Under the pieces are notes generated by a model that saw nothing but the letters and a program-made list of their open reading frames with translations, was not told the origin of the DNA and did not search any database. Below are positions 53,051-62,213 of a stretch of 64,000 nucleotides of DNA, piece by piece. How positions within the stretch are numbered: the stretch's first letter is position 1; the number at the start of each line of letters is the position of its first letter. This DNA is from an uncultured Muribaculum sp. (GTDB lineage Bacteria > Bacteroidota > Bacteroidia > Bacteroidales > Muribaculaceae). Made by a program: the position numbers and the translations under genes. The stretch is from positions 124,001 to 188,000 of the forward strand of contig CAJUMZ010000001.1 of assembly GCA_910587665.1 (NCBI GenBank), written 5' to 3'.

Positions 53051-53092
53051 ACGGCTTCCATTCGTTATGATAGAGTAATGAATGGAAGCCGT
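53051..53092 (+). repeat. 13-bp perfect inverted repeat enclosing the porT start codon
   Basis: ACGGCTTCCATTC (53051-53063) and GAATGGAAGCCGT (53080-53092) pair perfectly across a 16-base loop (53064-53079). The porT ATG is 53078-53080, so its first two bases are in the loop and the G is in the stem; codons 2-5 form the right arm. In RNA the hairpin would hide the start region; it could also terminate or attenuate read-through from the SDR gene, or act as a DNA operator. Confidence 0.8.
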
Positions 53093-53812
53093 ACATATAA
53101 GCTGCTTGCAATGGTGATACTGACGCTCATAGGGGCGGCAGTGCCGCTGTGTGCACAGCAGCGCAACGACAAGCTGCTCAACCGCCCGTATTCCGACCTG
53201 CGCCCGTGGCATCTCGGATTTTCGATCGGCGTGCATACCCAGGACCTACGGTTCACCCACAACGGATTTGTCACCGAGAACGGGGAGACATGGTTCATGG
53301 AGCAGCCGGCATTTTCACCCGGCTTCTGTGTCAACGGACTTTTCGACGTGCGTCTTAACACATATTTCAGTATACGCTTCACCCCCGGCATGTATTTCGG
53401 CAACCGCGTCGTGAAGATGCACGACACCACCGGCGGAGGCATTCAGCAACAGAATCTCAAGACCAACCTTGTAGTGATACCGGTCGACATAAAGTTTGCG
53501 TCGCAGCGTTACCACAACGCCCGCCCCTACCTTGTAGCCGGCGCGATGGTGACCTTTGACGTGTCGAAACGCCGCCCCCGCGACCTGCTCCAGCTGAAAA
53601 GCACCGATTTTTTGCTCACCGCCGGGTTTGGCTGCGATTTCTACCTGCCGTTTTTCAAGCTCTGCCCCGAACTGAAATTTTGCTTCGGGCTTACCGACGT
53701 ACTGAGACATGACCGCCCCGACTTTGTCGACGACCCCGACGGGTTCAAGTTTACCCAATCGTTAAAAAAAGCCACCACCCAGATGGTGGTGCTCACCTTT
53801 TACTTTGAATGA
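53078..53812 (+). CDS. porT: T9SS outer-membrane beta-barrel protein PorT
   Basis: This 244-residue protein has a signal peptide (about 1-26) whose basic n-region (NGSRTYK) supports the ATG at 53078 over ATG 53111. The mature protein is an eight-strand-type barrel with the PorT blocks DLRPWHLGFSIGVHTQD, FFKLCPELKF and a terminal aromatic strand VVLTFYFE. PorT (SprT in gliding bacteria) is needed for assembly or function of the T9SS outer-membrane complex. Its stop overlaps the porP start (ATGA), and it opens the core T9SS cluster. Confidence 0.87.
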   Translation: MNGSRTYKLLAMVILTLIGAAVPLCAQQRNDKLLNRPYSDLRPWHLGFSIGVHTQDLRFTHNGFVTENGETWFMEQPAFSPGFCVNGLFDVRLNTYFSIRFTPGMYFGNRVVKMHDTTGGGIQQQNLKTNLVVIPVDIKFASQRYHNARPYLVAGAMVTFDVSKRRPRDLLQLKSTDFLLTAGFGCDFYLPFFKLCPELKFCFGLTDVLRHDRPDFVDDPDGFKFTQSLKKATTQMVVLTFYFE

Positions 53813-54801
53813 CCCGACCTATGGCACGAATATCACGTATATCGCTTTTACTGCCTCTGCTGCTTGCCTTGCTCCTCCCGGGGCGCATGGAGGCGCAGGT
53901 CGACGCCCAGTTCACGCAATATTTCGAGGTGCCTTCCTACTATAATGCCGCCGCAATCGGCACCTCCGACTTCATAAGGCTGCGCGGAGGCTCTCGCCTG
54001 CAATGGGTGGGCATACCGAAAGCGCCAAAGACATTTCTCATCACCGGCGACATGCCCCTGAAGATACTTGGAAAGAGGCTTGGCGTAGGTCTTGTGATGC
54101 AGCAGGAAAGCATGGGTCTTTACAAAAACATGACCATAGGCGCGCAGGCGGCTTACAAACTGAAGCTTTTTAAAGGCGAACTCGGCATAGGATTGCAGCT
54201 CGGGTTTATCGACGAGTCGTTCAAAGGCTCGGAAGTGGTGCTTCCCGACGGCGACGACTACCACCAGGGCACCGACGAGGGCATCCCCACGACCGACGTG
54301 CACGGCACCTCATTTGACCTCGGACTCGGTGTGTGGTACACCCACCGCTACTTCTGGGCGGGACTGTCGGCAACCCATGTCAACGAGCCGTCAATCACCA
54401 TGTCGACCGACGGCACCGACGGCAAGGAATATGAGTTCAAGGCGGGGCGTGTGGTTTATTTCATGGCGGGCGGCAATATTCCGATAAAAAACACGTTATT
54501 TGAAATACAACCGTCACTTTTGGTAAAAAGCGACTTCACATTCACTACCGGAGAGGTCACGGCGCGGGTGCGCTACAACAAGTTTATCACCGCCGGACTC
54601 GGTTACCGCATCAATGACGCGGTGTCGCTGATGCTGGGTGCTGAGTTCAAGAACTTTTACCTTGGGTACAGTTACGACTACGCCACTTCCGCCATATCGA
54701 AAGCGAGCAACGGAAGCCACGAGATATGGGCGGGTTACCGCCTAAAGCTCGACCTTGGAGAGAAAAACAAGCATAAGCATAAAAGCATACGCATAATGTA
54801 A
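53809..54801 (+). CDS. porP: PorP/SprF-family T9SS outer-membrane protein
   Basis: The 330-residue protein starts at ATG 53809, overlapping the porT stop, with signal peptide to about residue 30. The PorP/SprF pattern is clear: DAQFTQYFEVPSYYNAAAIG just after cleavage, a barrel with GVGLVMQQESMGLYKNMTIG, and terminal strands SHEIWAGYRLKLDL. In known systems PorP links to PorK/PorN at the outer membrane. The C-terminal tail is short and Lys/His-rich. gldK begins eight bases after its stop. Confidence 0.92.
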   Translation: MTRPMARISRISLLLPLLLALLLPGRMEAQVDAQFTQYFEVPSYYNAAAIGTSDFIRLRGGSRLQWVGIPKAPKTFLITGDMPLKILGKRLGVGLVMQQESMGLYKNMTIGAQAAYKLKLFKGELGIGLQLGFIDESFKGSEVVLPDGDDYHQGTDEGIPTTDVHGTSFDLGLGVWYTHRYFWAGLSATHVNEPSITMSTDGTDGKEYEFKAGRVVYFMAGGNIPIKNTLFEIQPSLLVKSDFTFTTGEVTARVRYNKFITAGLGYRINDAVSLMLGAEFKNFYLGYSYDYATSAISKASNGSHEIWAGYRLKLDLGEKNKHKHKSIRIM

Positions 54802-54809
54802 CCTACAAT

Positions 54810-56246
54810 ATGAGAAGAGATCTGAAACATCTGTTTTTAACCATATTCGCCTGCACCATGCTGGCGTCATGCGCCGTGGGCGGCAGGAGCAGCTCCGGCG
54901 GCGAAGTGACCGGAGTTGGCGGCACATCATGGACCGAGCCTACCCCGTATGGCATGGTACTTATCGACCGTGGCTCCATGAAGGTTGGGCCGTCGCAGCC
55001 CGACAGCGCATGGAATCTGCGCGCCGACGCCCGTGGAATATCGGTCGACGGCTTCTGGATGGATGAGACCGAAATCACCAACAGCAAGTACAAGCAGTTT
55101 GTATACTGGGTGCGTGACTCCATCATCCGCGAGCGACTCGCCGACCCCGCCTATGGAGGCAACGAGGCTTACAAGATCGAAGAGGACAAGGAGGGCAACC
55201 CTATAGGTCCCTACCTGAACTGGAGCAAGCCTATTCCCTGGCGCAATCCCGGTGAAGACGAGGCGCGCGCCATCGAGAGCCTGTATCGCACCAATCCCAT
55301 AACAGGCGTAAAAGAGCTTGACCCCGAACAGCTTACCTACCGCTACGAGGTGTACAACCATACAGAGGCGGCAAAACGCAAAAACCGCCTTAACCCCGCC
55401 CGTCGTGAATATGACACCGACAAGCCGGTGCCGACCGAGCTTCCCATAATATCAAAGGACACGGCTTATATCAACGACGAGGGAGAAATCGTGCGCGAGA
55501 CAATCACCCGCGCCCTCACCGGCGACTACGACTTCCTCAACACATATATAGTAAATGTGTATCCCGACACGACAGCGTGGATCAACGACTTTGACAACGC
55601 CTACAACGAGCCTTACGTAAGACTTTATTTCTCCCATGGCGGCTATAGCGACTATCCTGTAGTAGGTGTGAGCTGGGAACAGGCCAATGCGTTCAGCAAC
55701 TGGCGCACCGATTACCTGCGCCGCTCTCTCGGAAAAGACGGCATCTACATAGAGCCTTACCGCCTGCCTACCGAGGCGGAATGGGAATATGCAGCGCGTG
55801 CGGGCAAAGATGAGAACATGTATCCCTGGGACGGCGAGCTGCCCCTTACAGAAGACAAGGGCTGCTTCTACGCCAACTTCAAGCCGGCCGAAGGCAACTA
55901 TGTGAGAGACGGGCACATAATCACCTCACGTGTAGGCACATATGCGCCCAACGATTTCGGACTGTATGACATGGCGGGCAATGTGAGCGAATGGACCTCT
56001 ACCGCCTATACCGAAAGTGTTGGAAAGCTTACAAGCGACCTAAATCCGGAGTACCGCTACGATGCGGCGGTTGACGACCCCTACCGCATGAAACGCAAGA
56101 TTGTGCGCGGCGGCTCGTGGAAAGATGTGGCACACAATGTCAGGAGCGACATACGCATGTGGGAGTATCAGAACGAGCAGCGCAGCTACATAGGCTTCCG
56201 CAATGTCAGGACCCAGATAGGATTTGCCAAAGGACAGAAGAAATAA
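54810..56246 (+). CDS. gldK: T9SS ring lipoprotein GldK/PorK
   Basis: The 478-residue lipoprotein (LASC lipobox, Cys21) has a sulfatase-modifying-factor (SUMF1/FGE-like) fold typical of GldK: VSVDGFWMDETEITNSKYKQF-type opening, YPVVGVSWEQANAFSNWR, YRLPTEAEWEYAARAG, FGLYDMAGNVSEWT and IVRGGSWKD. No formylglycine-generating function is implied; GldK and GldN form the periplasmic ring under the T9SS outer-membrane pore. It begins the gldKLMN set. Confidence 0.96.
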   Translation: MRRDLKHLFLTIFACTMLASCAVGGRSSSGGEVTGVGGTSWTEPTPYGMVLIDRGSMKVGPSQPDSAWNLRADARGISVDGFWMDETEITNSKYKQFVYWVRDSIIRERLADPAYGGNEAYKIEEDKEGNPIGPYLNWSKPIPWRNPGEDEARAIESLYRTNPITGVKELDPEQLTYRYEVYNHTEAAKRKNRLNPARREYDTDKPVPTELPIISKDTAYINDEGEIVRETITRALTGDYDFLNTYIVNVYPDTTAWINDFDNAYNEPYVRLYFSHGGYSDYPVVGVSWEQANAFSNWRTDYLRRSLGKDGIYIEPYRLPTEAEWEYAARAGKDENMYPWDGELPLTEDKGCFYANFKPAEGNYVRDGHIITSRVGTYAPNDFGLYDMAGNVSEWTSTAYTESVGKLTSDLNPEYRYDAAVDDPYRMKRKIVRGGSWKDVAHNVRSDIRMWEYQNEQRSYIGFRNVRTQIGFAKGQKK

Positions 56247-56267
56247 AACAGTTACCATAGAAGAGCA

Positions 56268-57161
56268 ATGGGAAAAATCAAAAGATATAAGAACAGCGTG
56301 GAGCGTTTCCTCTCGGGCGAAAAGGGACAACGCTTCTTCAACTTCGCATATTCAATCGGCGCCGCCATCGTGATCTGGGGTGCTCTGTTCAAGATACTCC
56401 ACCTGCCCGGCGGCAACATGCTGCTGTCGATAGGTATGGGCACGGAGGTGCTTATGTTTGTGCTTACCGCATTTGACCGCCCCCCGCGCGAATACCATTG
56501 GGAAGAGGTGTTCCCGGTGCTTTCGTCGAAAAATCCCGATGACCGCCCCGACTTCTCCGGAGGAGAAATCATAGGAGGCATAGCAACGGGTCAGGCTACC
56601 GTAGCCGGACAGCTTCCCGGCAATGCGGCGGGAGCGCGCCCGGCAGTGACGGAAGTCGTGATACCCGACAACGCGACCCCGTCGGAACGCTATGCCGCCC
56701 AGATGACCGCACTGTCGGAGCAGATGGACCAGCTGCGCAAGACCACCGAGTCGCTCAACCATGTGTCGGAGGTGCTTCTGGAGTCATACCGCGCAATTAC
56801 CGAAAACTCCGAAAACATCACCCGCAGCTCAAGCGGATATGTGGAAGAGATGCAGTCGCTCAACCGCAACATCGCGGGGCTCAACACCATTTACGAGATA
56901 CAGCTGAAGAGCGTAAGCTCGCAGCTCGACTCAATCGACCGCGTCAACAAGGGCATCAAGGATATACGCGACATGTATGAAAAATCGTCGGCAATGAGCG
57001 AGCGCTACTGCGAGGAGACCGAAAAAATGGCACGCTACATGCAGCAGCTCAACCAGGTGTATGAAAAGATGCTTCACGCAATGACTATCAACATGTATCG
57101 CCCGATGGGTGGGATGCCATCCGAAGGCGCCACGGTTTCAAACGAGATAAATGGGAAGTAA
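56268..57161 (+). CDS. gldL: T9SS inner-membrane motor protein GldL/PorL
   Basis: This 297-residue protein has two membrane helices (about 23-40 and 46-66) with the conserved GAAIVIWGALFKILHLPGG block, followed by a long cytoplasmic coiled coil (about 135-280). GldL forms the pentameric proton-driven stator that with the GldM dimer powers secretion and, in gliding species, motility. The end overlaps the gldM start by 11 bases. Confidence 0.96.
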   Translation: MGKIKRYKNSVERFLSGEKGQRFFNFAYSIGAAIVIWGALFKILHLPGGNMLLSIGMGTEVLMFVLTAFDRPPREYHWEEVFPVLSSKNPDDRPDFSGGEIIGGIATGQATVAGQLPGNAAGARPAVTEVVIPDNATPSERYAAQMTALSEQMDQLRKTTESLNHVSEVLLESYRAITENSENITRSSSGYVEEMQSLNRNIAGLNTIYEIQLKSVSSQLDSIDRVNKGIKDIRDMYEKSSAMSERYCEETEKMARYMQQLNQVYEKMLHAMTINMYRPMGGMPSEGATVSNEINGK

Positions 57162-58719
57162 CAATACACGCGGACTGTCACCCCGTCAGAAGATGATCAA
57201 CCTCATGTACATCGTCTTGACGGCGATGCTTGCACTTAACGTGTCGAGCGACGTGCTCGAGGGGTTCAGTCAGGTCGAGGAAGGACTTTCGCGATCCAAC
57301 AAAAACATATCGGAGCGCAACGAAGTGCTCTATCGCCGTCTGGAAGCGTTCAACGAGCAGAATCCGGGCAAGGGCGGCGTGTGGTATGACAAGGCGACCG
57401 ACGTGCGCAATACCACCGACCGTCTTTACGGGCTTATTGACTCGCTGAAGCTCGCCATAGCCGTGAGAGCCGACGGCAAGGAAGCCGATATAAAGAATAT
57501 CCGCAACCAGGATGACCTCGAAGCCGCATCGGTGGTGATGCTCGGAGCAGTGTCACCCAAAGGAAAACACCTAAAAAAAGAGGTGCAGGAATATTCTGAC
57601 TACATAGCATCGTTCATGACCGACTCAGTCAAGAGCGGCAACATACGGAAAGCGCTCTCCACCGCCGACGTCACGAGAAAAGGCACCGTGATACCGGTGT
57701 CATGGGAAGAGGCGATGTTTGACAACAAGCCTGTGGTGGCGGCAATAACCCTGCTCACCAAGCTACAGAGCGATGTGCGCTACGCAGAGGGCGAGGCTCT
57801 CGCCACACTGCTCTCCAACGTGGATGCCGGCGACGTGCGCGTCAACGAGCTTAATGCGTTTGTCATCCCGCAGTCGCGCAATGTGATGAGAGGAAGCAGA
57901 TACTCCGCCAACATCGTGCTCGCCGCTGTCGACACCACCCAGCGACCGGTCATATTCATCAACGGCAAACAGCTCGACAATGACCACGGACTGTTTGAGA
58001 CCGTTGCCGGCTCCACCGGTACATTTGACTACAAGGGATACCTTGAAGTGCCTCACGGCGACGGCTCCGTAACCCGCCACGACTTCGAGTCAAGCTACAC
58101 CGTCATAGAGCCTACAGCTACTATCTCGGCTACGATGATGAATGTACTGTATGCGGGTATCGACAACCCGATGAGCATATCAGTGCCGGGAGTGGCTCCG
58201 GGAGCGATTTCGGCAACCATGACCAACGGCACCCTCACCCGCCACGGCGACTCCTGGACAGCACGCCCCGCAAAGGTTGGCACCGACGCGGTGGTTACCG
58301 TATCGGCAAATATCGACGGGCGACAGCAGACAGTGGCAACGACCACATTCCGTGTGCGCAAGTTGCCCGATCCCACCCCCTACATAGCCTTTACCGACCA
58401 AAAGGGCAATCCCGAACGCTACAAAGGCTCCAAGCCGTTTGCCAAGACATTGCTTTTGGCCGCCCCCGGCATAGAAGCGGCAATCGACGACGACCTGCTG
58501 AATGTAAGCTACAAGGTACTCAGTTTCGAGACGGTGTTTTTTGACTCTATGGGCAATGCCATACCGGAAGTATCGGCGGGAGCACAATTTTCACAGCGTC
58601 AGAAAGACTCATTCCGCAGGCTTTCGCGAGGGAAACGGTTCTACATATCACGCGTCAAGGCGGTGGGTCCCGACGGCATAGAGCGCGTTCTCGCCCCGAT
58701 GGAGGTAATTGTTAACTAA
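57151..58719 (+). CDS. gldM: T9SS motor/spindle protein GldM/PorM
   Basis: The 522-residue protein has a short cytosolic start, one membrane helix in MINLMYIVLTAMLALNVSSDVL (about 15-36) and then the periplasmic D1-D4 domains. Those include the helical D1 (about 40-215) and beta-rich D2-D4 with LDNDHGLFETVAGSTG and the late VGPDGIERVLAPMEVIVN. GldM spans the periplasm from GldL to the GldK/N ring and transmits motor work. Its 18-base gap to gldN keeps the set in one operon. Confidence 0.96.
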   Translation: MGSNNTRGLSPRQKMINLMYIVLTAMLALNVSSDVLEGFSQVEEGLSRSNKNISERNEVLYRRLEAFNEQNPGKGGVWYDKATDVRNTTDRLYGLIDSLKLAIAVRADGKEADIKNIRNQDDLEAASVVMLGAVSPKGKHLKKEVQEYSDYIASFMTDSVKSGNIRKALSTADVTRKGTVIPVSWEEAMFDNKPVVAAITLLTKLQSDVRYAEGEALATLLSNVDAGDVRVNELNAFVIPQSRNVMRGSRYSANIVLAAVDTTQRPVIFINGKQLDNDHGLFETVAGSTGTFDYKGYLEVPHGDGSVTRHDFESSYTVIEPTATISATMMNVLYAGIDNPMSISVPGVAPGAISATMTNGTLTRHGDSWTARPAKVGTDAVVTVSANIDGRQQTVATTTFRVRKLPDPTPYIAFTDQKGNPERYKGSKPFAKTLLLAAPGIEAAIDDDLLNVSYKVLSFETVFFDSMGNAIPEVSAGAQFSQRQKDSFRRLSRGKRFYISRVKAVGPDGIERVLAPMEVIVN

Positions 58720-58737
58720 GCATATAAATAAATTGTC

Positions 58738-59859
58738 ATGAGACTTTTACGACATATCCTTTTTATACTGGCGGTAACCGCAACAGCCGCCACGGCAATG
58801 GCGCAGCAGTCGTCAAGCTCTTCCGTCGTACGCAAGGGAGGAAGAGACTCGAAGAAAGACGCTACGGAAAAATCGGCGCGTGTCACCGACCGTATGCAGC
58901 AGTTTTTCAACGAGCCGGAGCGCAGTGACGCCGATGCGCAGTGGATGAAAGTTGTGTATCGGCAGATCGACCTTGAAAAGGTCAAAAATGCGCCGCTCTA
59001 TTATCCCGAGGAAGTGATTGACGGGCAGGAGAATCTTTTCCGCATCATCCTGCGGCTTCTTGCCGACGGCGAACTGTCGGCATACGAGTATCTTGACGGA
59101 AGGGAAGTGTTTACCGACCAATATAAGATAAATGTGCGCGACATGCTCGACCGATTCCATATCCTGTATACCGAGGCAAAAGGCTCGACGGAGAAAAAGC
59201 CGAAGTTCAGTATTGAGGAGAGCGATGTGCCTGCCAACGAGGTATTGTCCTACTATCTGCTCGAACGATGGGAAGTCGACAAGCGTTCCAACCGCATGCG
59301 CACCACCGTCGAGGCGATATGCCCGGTGCTTCACCGTTCGGGCGACTTCGGAGGCGAGGCGGTAAAATATCCGATGTTCTGGATGAAAATGGATGCACTC
59401 CGCCCCTATCTCACCCAGCAGTCGATATTTATAGATGACGACAATAATCTCGCAAAATACAATTACGACGATTTCTTCCAGCTTGCACTGTATGAAGGCG
59501 ACATCTACAAGACCCGCAACCTGCGTAACAAGTCGATGATGCAGCTTTATCCCGATCCCGACTCGCTGAAACATGCGCAAGACAGCATACAGAATTATCT
59601 CGTAAATTACGAGAAAAAGATGTGGGTGCCCACGCGCGAGGAGATTATCGCACAGCGCGAGGAGCGTGAGCGCCTTGCTGCGGGCGACACTATAGCAACC
59701 CGCGAGGATAACGCGTCGGTAAAGAAAAATTCCGCTCGCTCGTCAAGGGCAAGGAAAGCCACCAAGACCAAGGCTCCTAAAAAGTCAAAGGTCAAGGAGG
59801 CAAAGCCGAAGGCATCGCCCTCAAGTTCAGCCACGCGTTCTGTGCGCCGCCGCAAGTAA
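58738..59859 (+). CDS. gldN: T9SS ring protein GldN/PorN
   Basis: This 373-residue periplasmic protein has a signal peptide (about 1-22), a core with VVYRQIDLEKVKNAPLYYPE, LFRIILRLLADGELSAYEY and LRPYLTQQSIFID, and a last third with PTREEIIAQREERERLA. The C-terminal 45 residues are a low-complexity basic tail of Lys, Ala and Ser, longer than the conserved core needs. GldN binds GldK and GldM to form the ring. The T9SS operon ends here. Confidence 0.94.
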   Translation: MRLLRHILFILAVTATAATAMAQQSSSSSVVRKGGRDSKKDATEKSARVTDRMQQFFNEPERSDADAQWMKVVYRQIDLEKVKNAPLYYPEEVIDGQENLFRIILRLLADGELSAYEYLDGREVFTDQYKINVRDMLDRFHILYTEAKGSTEKKPKFSIEESDVPANEVLSYYLLERWEVDKRSNRMRTTVEAICPVLHRSGDFGGEAVKYPMFWMKMDALRPYLTQQSIFIDDDNNLAKYNYDDFFQLALYEGDIYKTRNLRNKSMMQLYPDPDSLKHAQDSIQNYLVNYEKKMWVPTREEIIAQREERERLAAGDTIATREDNASVKKNSARSSRARKATKTKAPKKSKVKEAKPKASPSSSATRSVRRRK

Positions 59860-59917
59860 CCGCGATAATAAAATTACACGATTCAGCTTCAGCGTAAACA
59901 AAATTTACGGTCAGGTG

Positions 59918-59949
59918 TTTGCAAATTATAAGCAAAAGTCTTAACTTTG
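59918..59949 (+). promoter_or_regulatory. Consensus promoter of tRNA-Asp
   Basis: TTTG (59918-59921), 20 bases, TAACTTTG (59942-59949): a perfect match to the Bacteroidota housekeeping consensus. The tRNA begins 15 bases after the box. It serves as an internal standard for the other promoter calls. Confidence 0.85.
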
Positions 59950-59963
59950 CCACAACCAATTGA

Positions 59964-60040
59964 GGTGCGTTAGTTCAGCTGGTTAGAATACGTGCCTGTC
60001 ACGCACGGGGTCACGGGTTCGAGTCCCGTACGCACCGCCA
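59964..60040 (+). tRNA. tRNA-Asp (anticodon GTC), CCA encoded
   Basis: The 77-base gene folds as a clover leaf: acceptor GGTGCGT (59964-59970) pairs with ACGCACC (60030-60036), discriminator G at 60037, then encoded CCA. The anticodon loop CCTGTCACG gives GTC, and the T-arm is ACGGGTTCGAGTCCCGT. Confidence 0.97.
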
Positions 60041-60073
60041 AGCAGCCTCTCAACGGGGCTGCTTGATTTTTTT
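60040..60073 (+). terminator. Terminator of tRNA-Asp
   Basis: AAGCAGCC (60040-60047) pairs with GGCTGCTT (60057-60064) across a nine-base loop, then a run of seven T after GA. Confidence 0.85.
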
Positions 60074-60098
60074 GTATATGCTTTCATCGGTTGAAATC

Positions 60099-61316
60099 AT
60101 GGACAATCTACAATCAGCGGAATTTACGGTAAAAAAAAGCGAGCGGCTTTGGAACAGGAATTATATCAAGGTGATGTGCAGCAATTTCCTGCTGTTTTTC
60201 GCATTTTATATTCTGACACCACTGCTCCCGCTCTATCTCAACGAGCAGTTCAAGGCCGACAAGGACATGATAGGCATAGTACTGTCAGGATATGTGGTGG
60301 CGACCCTCCTTATCCGCCCGTTCAGCGGATTTTTTGTCGACAGCTTCAACCGCAAGAAAGTGCTGATGATATGCTTCTTCTCATTTTTCATACTTTTTGC
60401 CGGCTACATCGGCGCAGGCACGCTACTGATGTTTGCCATAGTAAGGACCATGCACGGTATCCCCTTTGGCGCCGCCACCGTAGCCAACAGCACAGTGGCA
60501 ATCGACGTTCTCCCCTCGTCACGCCGCAACGAAGGCATAGGATTCTATGGGCTCAGCAACAACCTTGCAATGGCTGTCGCCCCCTCCGCAGGCATATATA
60601 TCCACTCCGCCACGGGTAATTTCGAGCTGCTTTTCTGGATAGCCCTCGCACTCGCCCTTGCGGGATTCTGCTGCGCTTCGTCGGTAAAGATACCGCAAAG
60701 GGAAATCATCCGTAACAAGCCCAAACTAAGCCTTGACCACTTTTTCCTCGGCAGGGCATGGCTCATGGCGATAAACATCTGCCTTTTCGGACTCTGCTGG
60801 GGAATAATGAGCAATTATGTCGCAATATATGGCAAGGAAAGCCTCGGAATCACCGACGGTACCGGTATATTCTTCGCAATCCTGTCGATGGGACTGTTCA
60901 CCTCGCGTCTTTACGGCTCGCGGGCGTTGAAAGCGGGGAGACTCACGCAAAGCTGTGCCGGCGGCGTAATCCTGTCGCTTGTGGGGTATACCCTTTTCGC
61001 CCTCTCCATCAACCAATGGACATTTTACGCATCGGCTCTCTTCGTAGGGCTCGGCAACGGGCAGATGTACCCGGCATTTCTGAACATGTTCATAAAAGTG
61101 GCGCGGCATGACCAACGCGGCACAGCAAACTCCTCGATACTGATATCATGGGACCTCGGCATGGGAATCGGCATACTTATCGGAGGATTTCTCGCCGAAT
61201 ATATCAGTTATTCTGCAGCCTTCTGGGTCACCGCCGCCATGCAGGCGGCAGGCGCGCTGCTATTCCTCTCGGCGACCCGCTATTTCTATCTGCGCCGCAA
61301 ACTGCATGACGATTGA
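60099..61316 (+). CDS. Major facilitator superfamily transporter
   Basis: The ATG at 60099 (MDNLQSAEFTVKKSERLW) gives 405 residues; an ATG at 60078 is also possible, but a TTG further up lies in the terminator. Twelve hydrophobic helices are visible. The MFS cytoplasmic loop is GFFVDSFNRKKVL after helix 2, with a weaker copy in the second half. Helix 4-5 has RTMHGIPFGAATVANSTVAID. It resembles drug- or sugar-efflux members, but substrate cannot be told. It stands alone downstream of tRNA-Asp. Confidence 0.88.
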   Translation: MDNLQSAEFTVKKSERLWNRNYIKVMCSNFLLFFAFYILTPLLPLYLNEQFKADKDMIGIVLSGYVVATLLIRPFSGFFVDSFNRKKVLMICFFSFFILFAGYIGAGTLLMFAIVRTMHGIPFGAATVANSTVAIDVLPSSRRNEGIGFYGLSNNLAMAVAPSAGIYIHSATGNFELLFWIALALALAGFCCASSVKIPQREIIRNKPKLSLDHFFLGRAWLMAINICLFGLCWGIMSNYVAIYGKESLGITDGTGIFFAILSMGLFTSRLYGSRALKAGRLTQSCAGGVILSLVGYTLFALSINQWTFYASALFVGLGNGQMYPAFLNMFIKVARHDQRGTANSSILISWDLGMGIGILIGGFLAEYISYSAAFWVTAAMQAAGALLFLSATRYFYLRRKLHDD

Positions 61317-61411
61317 TAAAACCAACTATTTTAATATCGTATTATACCCTTGTTAGAAATTTTTCGTAACTTTACGCGGAATTGTTAGCAACACTTAAAT
61401 CCGGGTCTATC

Positions 61412-62188
61412 ATGAAACGAATAGTTTTAATCCTGATGGCGCTTGCAGCCATTATCCCGGCAACCTGCCGGACACGTGTAATCGAATTTGAAAATCCGTC
61501 AATGCGTGTATATCTGCCTGACTCCGCAATAGCTACAGGAAGGGCGGTCGTCGCTTGTCCCGGAGGTGGTTACACCCATCTCGCCAAGGATCACGAAGGC
61601 TACGACTGGGCACCGTTTTTCAACGAGCAGGGTATCGCCTATGCCGTAGTATGCTATCGTTTTCCGCAGGGCAATCCCGACCTGCCGGTATCTGACGCAT
61701 CCAACGCAATTAAAATAATGCGTGACAGCGCCGAGGTGTGGGGCATAAATCCGCATGACATCGGTATTATGGGATCTTCTGCAGGCGGACATCTCGCATC
61801 GACAGTAGCCACTCATGCCAAGGGTGATTATCGCCCCGATTTCCAGATACTTTTCTATCCGGTGATAACGATGGACAAGAGCTACACCCATATGGGCTCA
61901 CACGACAATCTAATCGGAGCCGACGCCACCCCGGAAACCGAGTTGCTTTACTCCAACGAGAAACAGGTGACCGACACTACCCCGCGCGCTTTCATCGTAT
62001 TCAGCGATGATGACACGGTAGTGCCGCCGATGAACGGCATAAACTACTATGCCGCGCTCCACAACAATGGTGTCCCCGCCGTAATCCACATTTATCCTTC
62101 CGGAGATCACGGCTGGGGAGTAACCGACGGGCTAAAGTACAAGGCAGAGATGCAAGCCGACCTCAGGGCATGGCTAAAAAGTTTCTGA
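61412..62188 (+). CDS. Secreted alpha/beta-hydrolase, acetyl-xylan-esterase-like
   Basis: The ATG at 61412 starts a signal peptide (MKRIVLILMALAAIIPATC); the longer TTG frame is not used. The 258-residue enzyme has the oxyanion block VVACPGGGYTHLAKDHEG, the nucleophile Ser in IGIMGSSAGGHLAST, Asp in FSDDDTVVPP and His in SGDHGWGV. Close patterns are annotated as acetyl-xylan esterases, which remove acetyl groups from plant polysaccharide. A weak -7-like TAACTTTA lies at 61367-61374. DUF4861 and SDR genes follow on the same strand. Confidence 0.85.
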   Translation: MKRIVLILMALAAIIPATCRTRVIEFENPSMRVYLPDSAIATGRAVVACPGGGYTHLAKDHEGYDWAPFFNEQGIAYAVVCYRFPQGNPDLPVSDASNAIKIMRDSAEVWGINPHDIGIMGSSAGGHLASTVATHAKGDYRPDFQILFYPVITMDKSYTHMGSHDNLIGADATPETELLYSNEKQVTDTTPRAFIVFSDDDTVVPPMNGINYYAALHNNGVPAVIHIYPSGDHGWGVTDGLKYKAEMQADLRAWLKSF

Positions 62189-62213
62189 CGAATAGCACCT
62201 ACAATCCAAGACC

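Noticed and set aside
53815..53828. GACCTATGGCACG in the start of porP, identical to part of the repeat hairpin at 26,698
   Set aside because: No hairpin partner or terminal motif is present and the bases are codons of the porP signal peptide, so it is most likely chance.
61367..61374. TAACTTTA as promoter of the esterase gene
   Set aside because: It misses the last base of the -7 consensus and has no -33 element, so it was not listed as a feature of its own.
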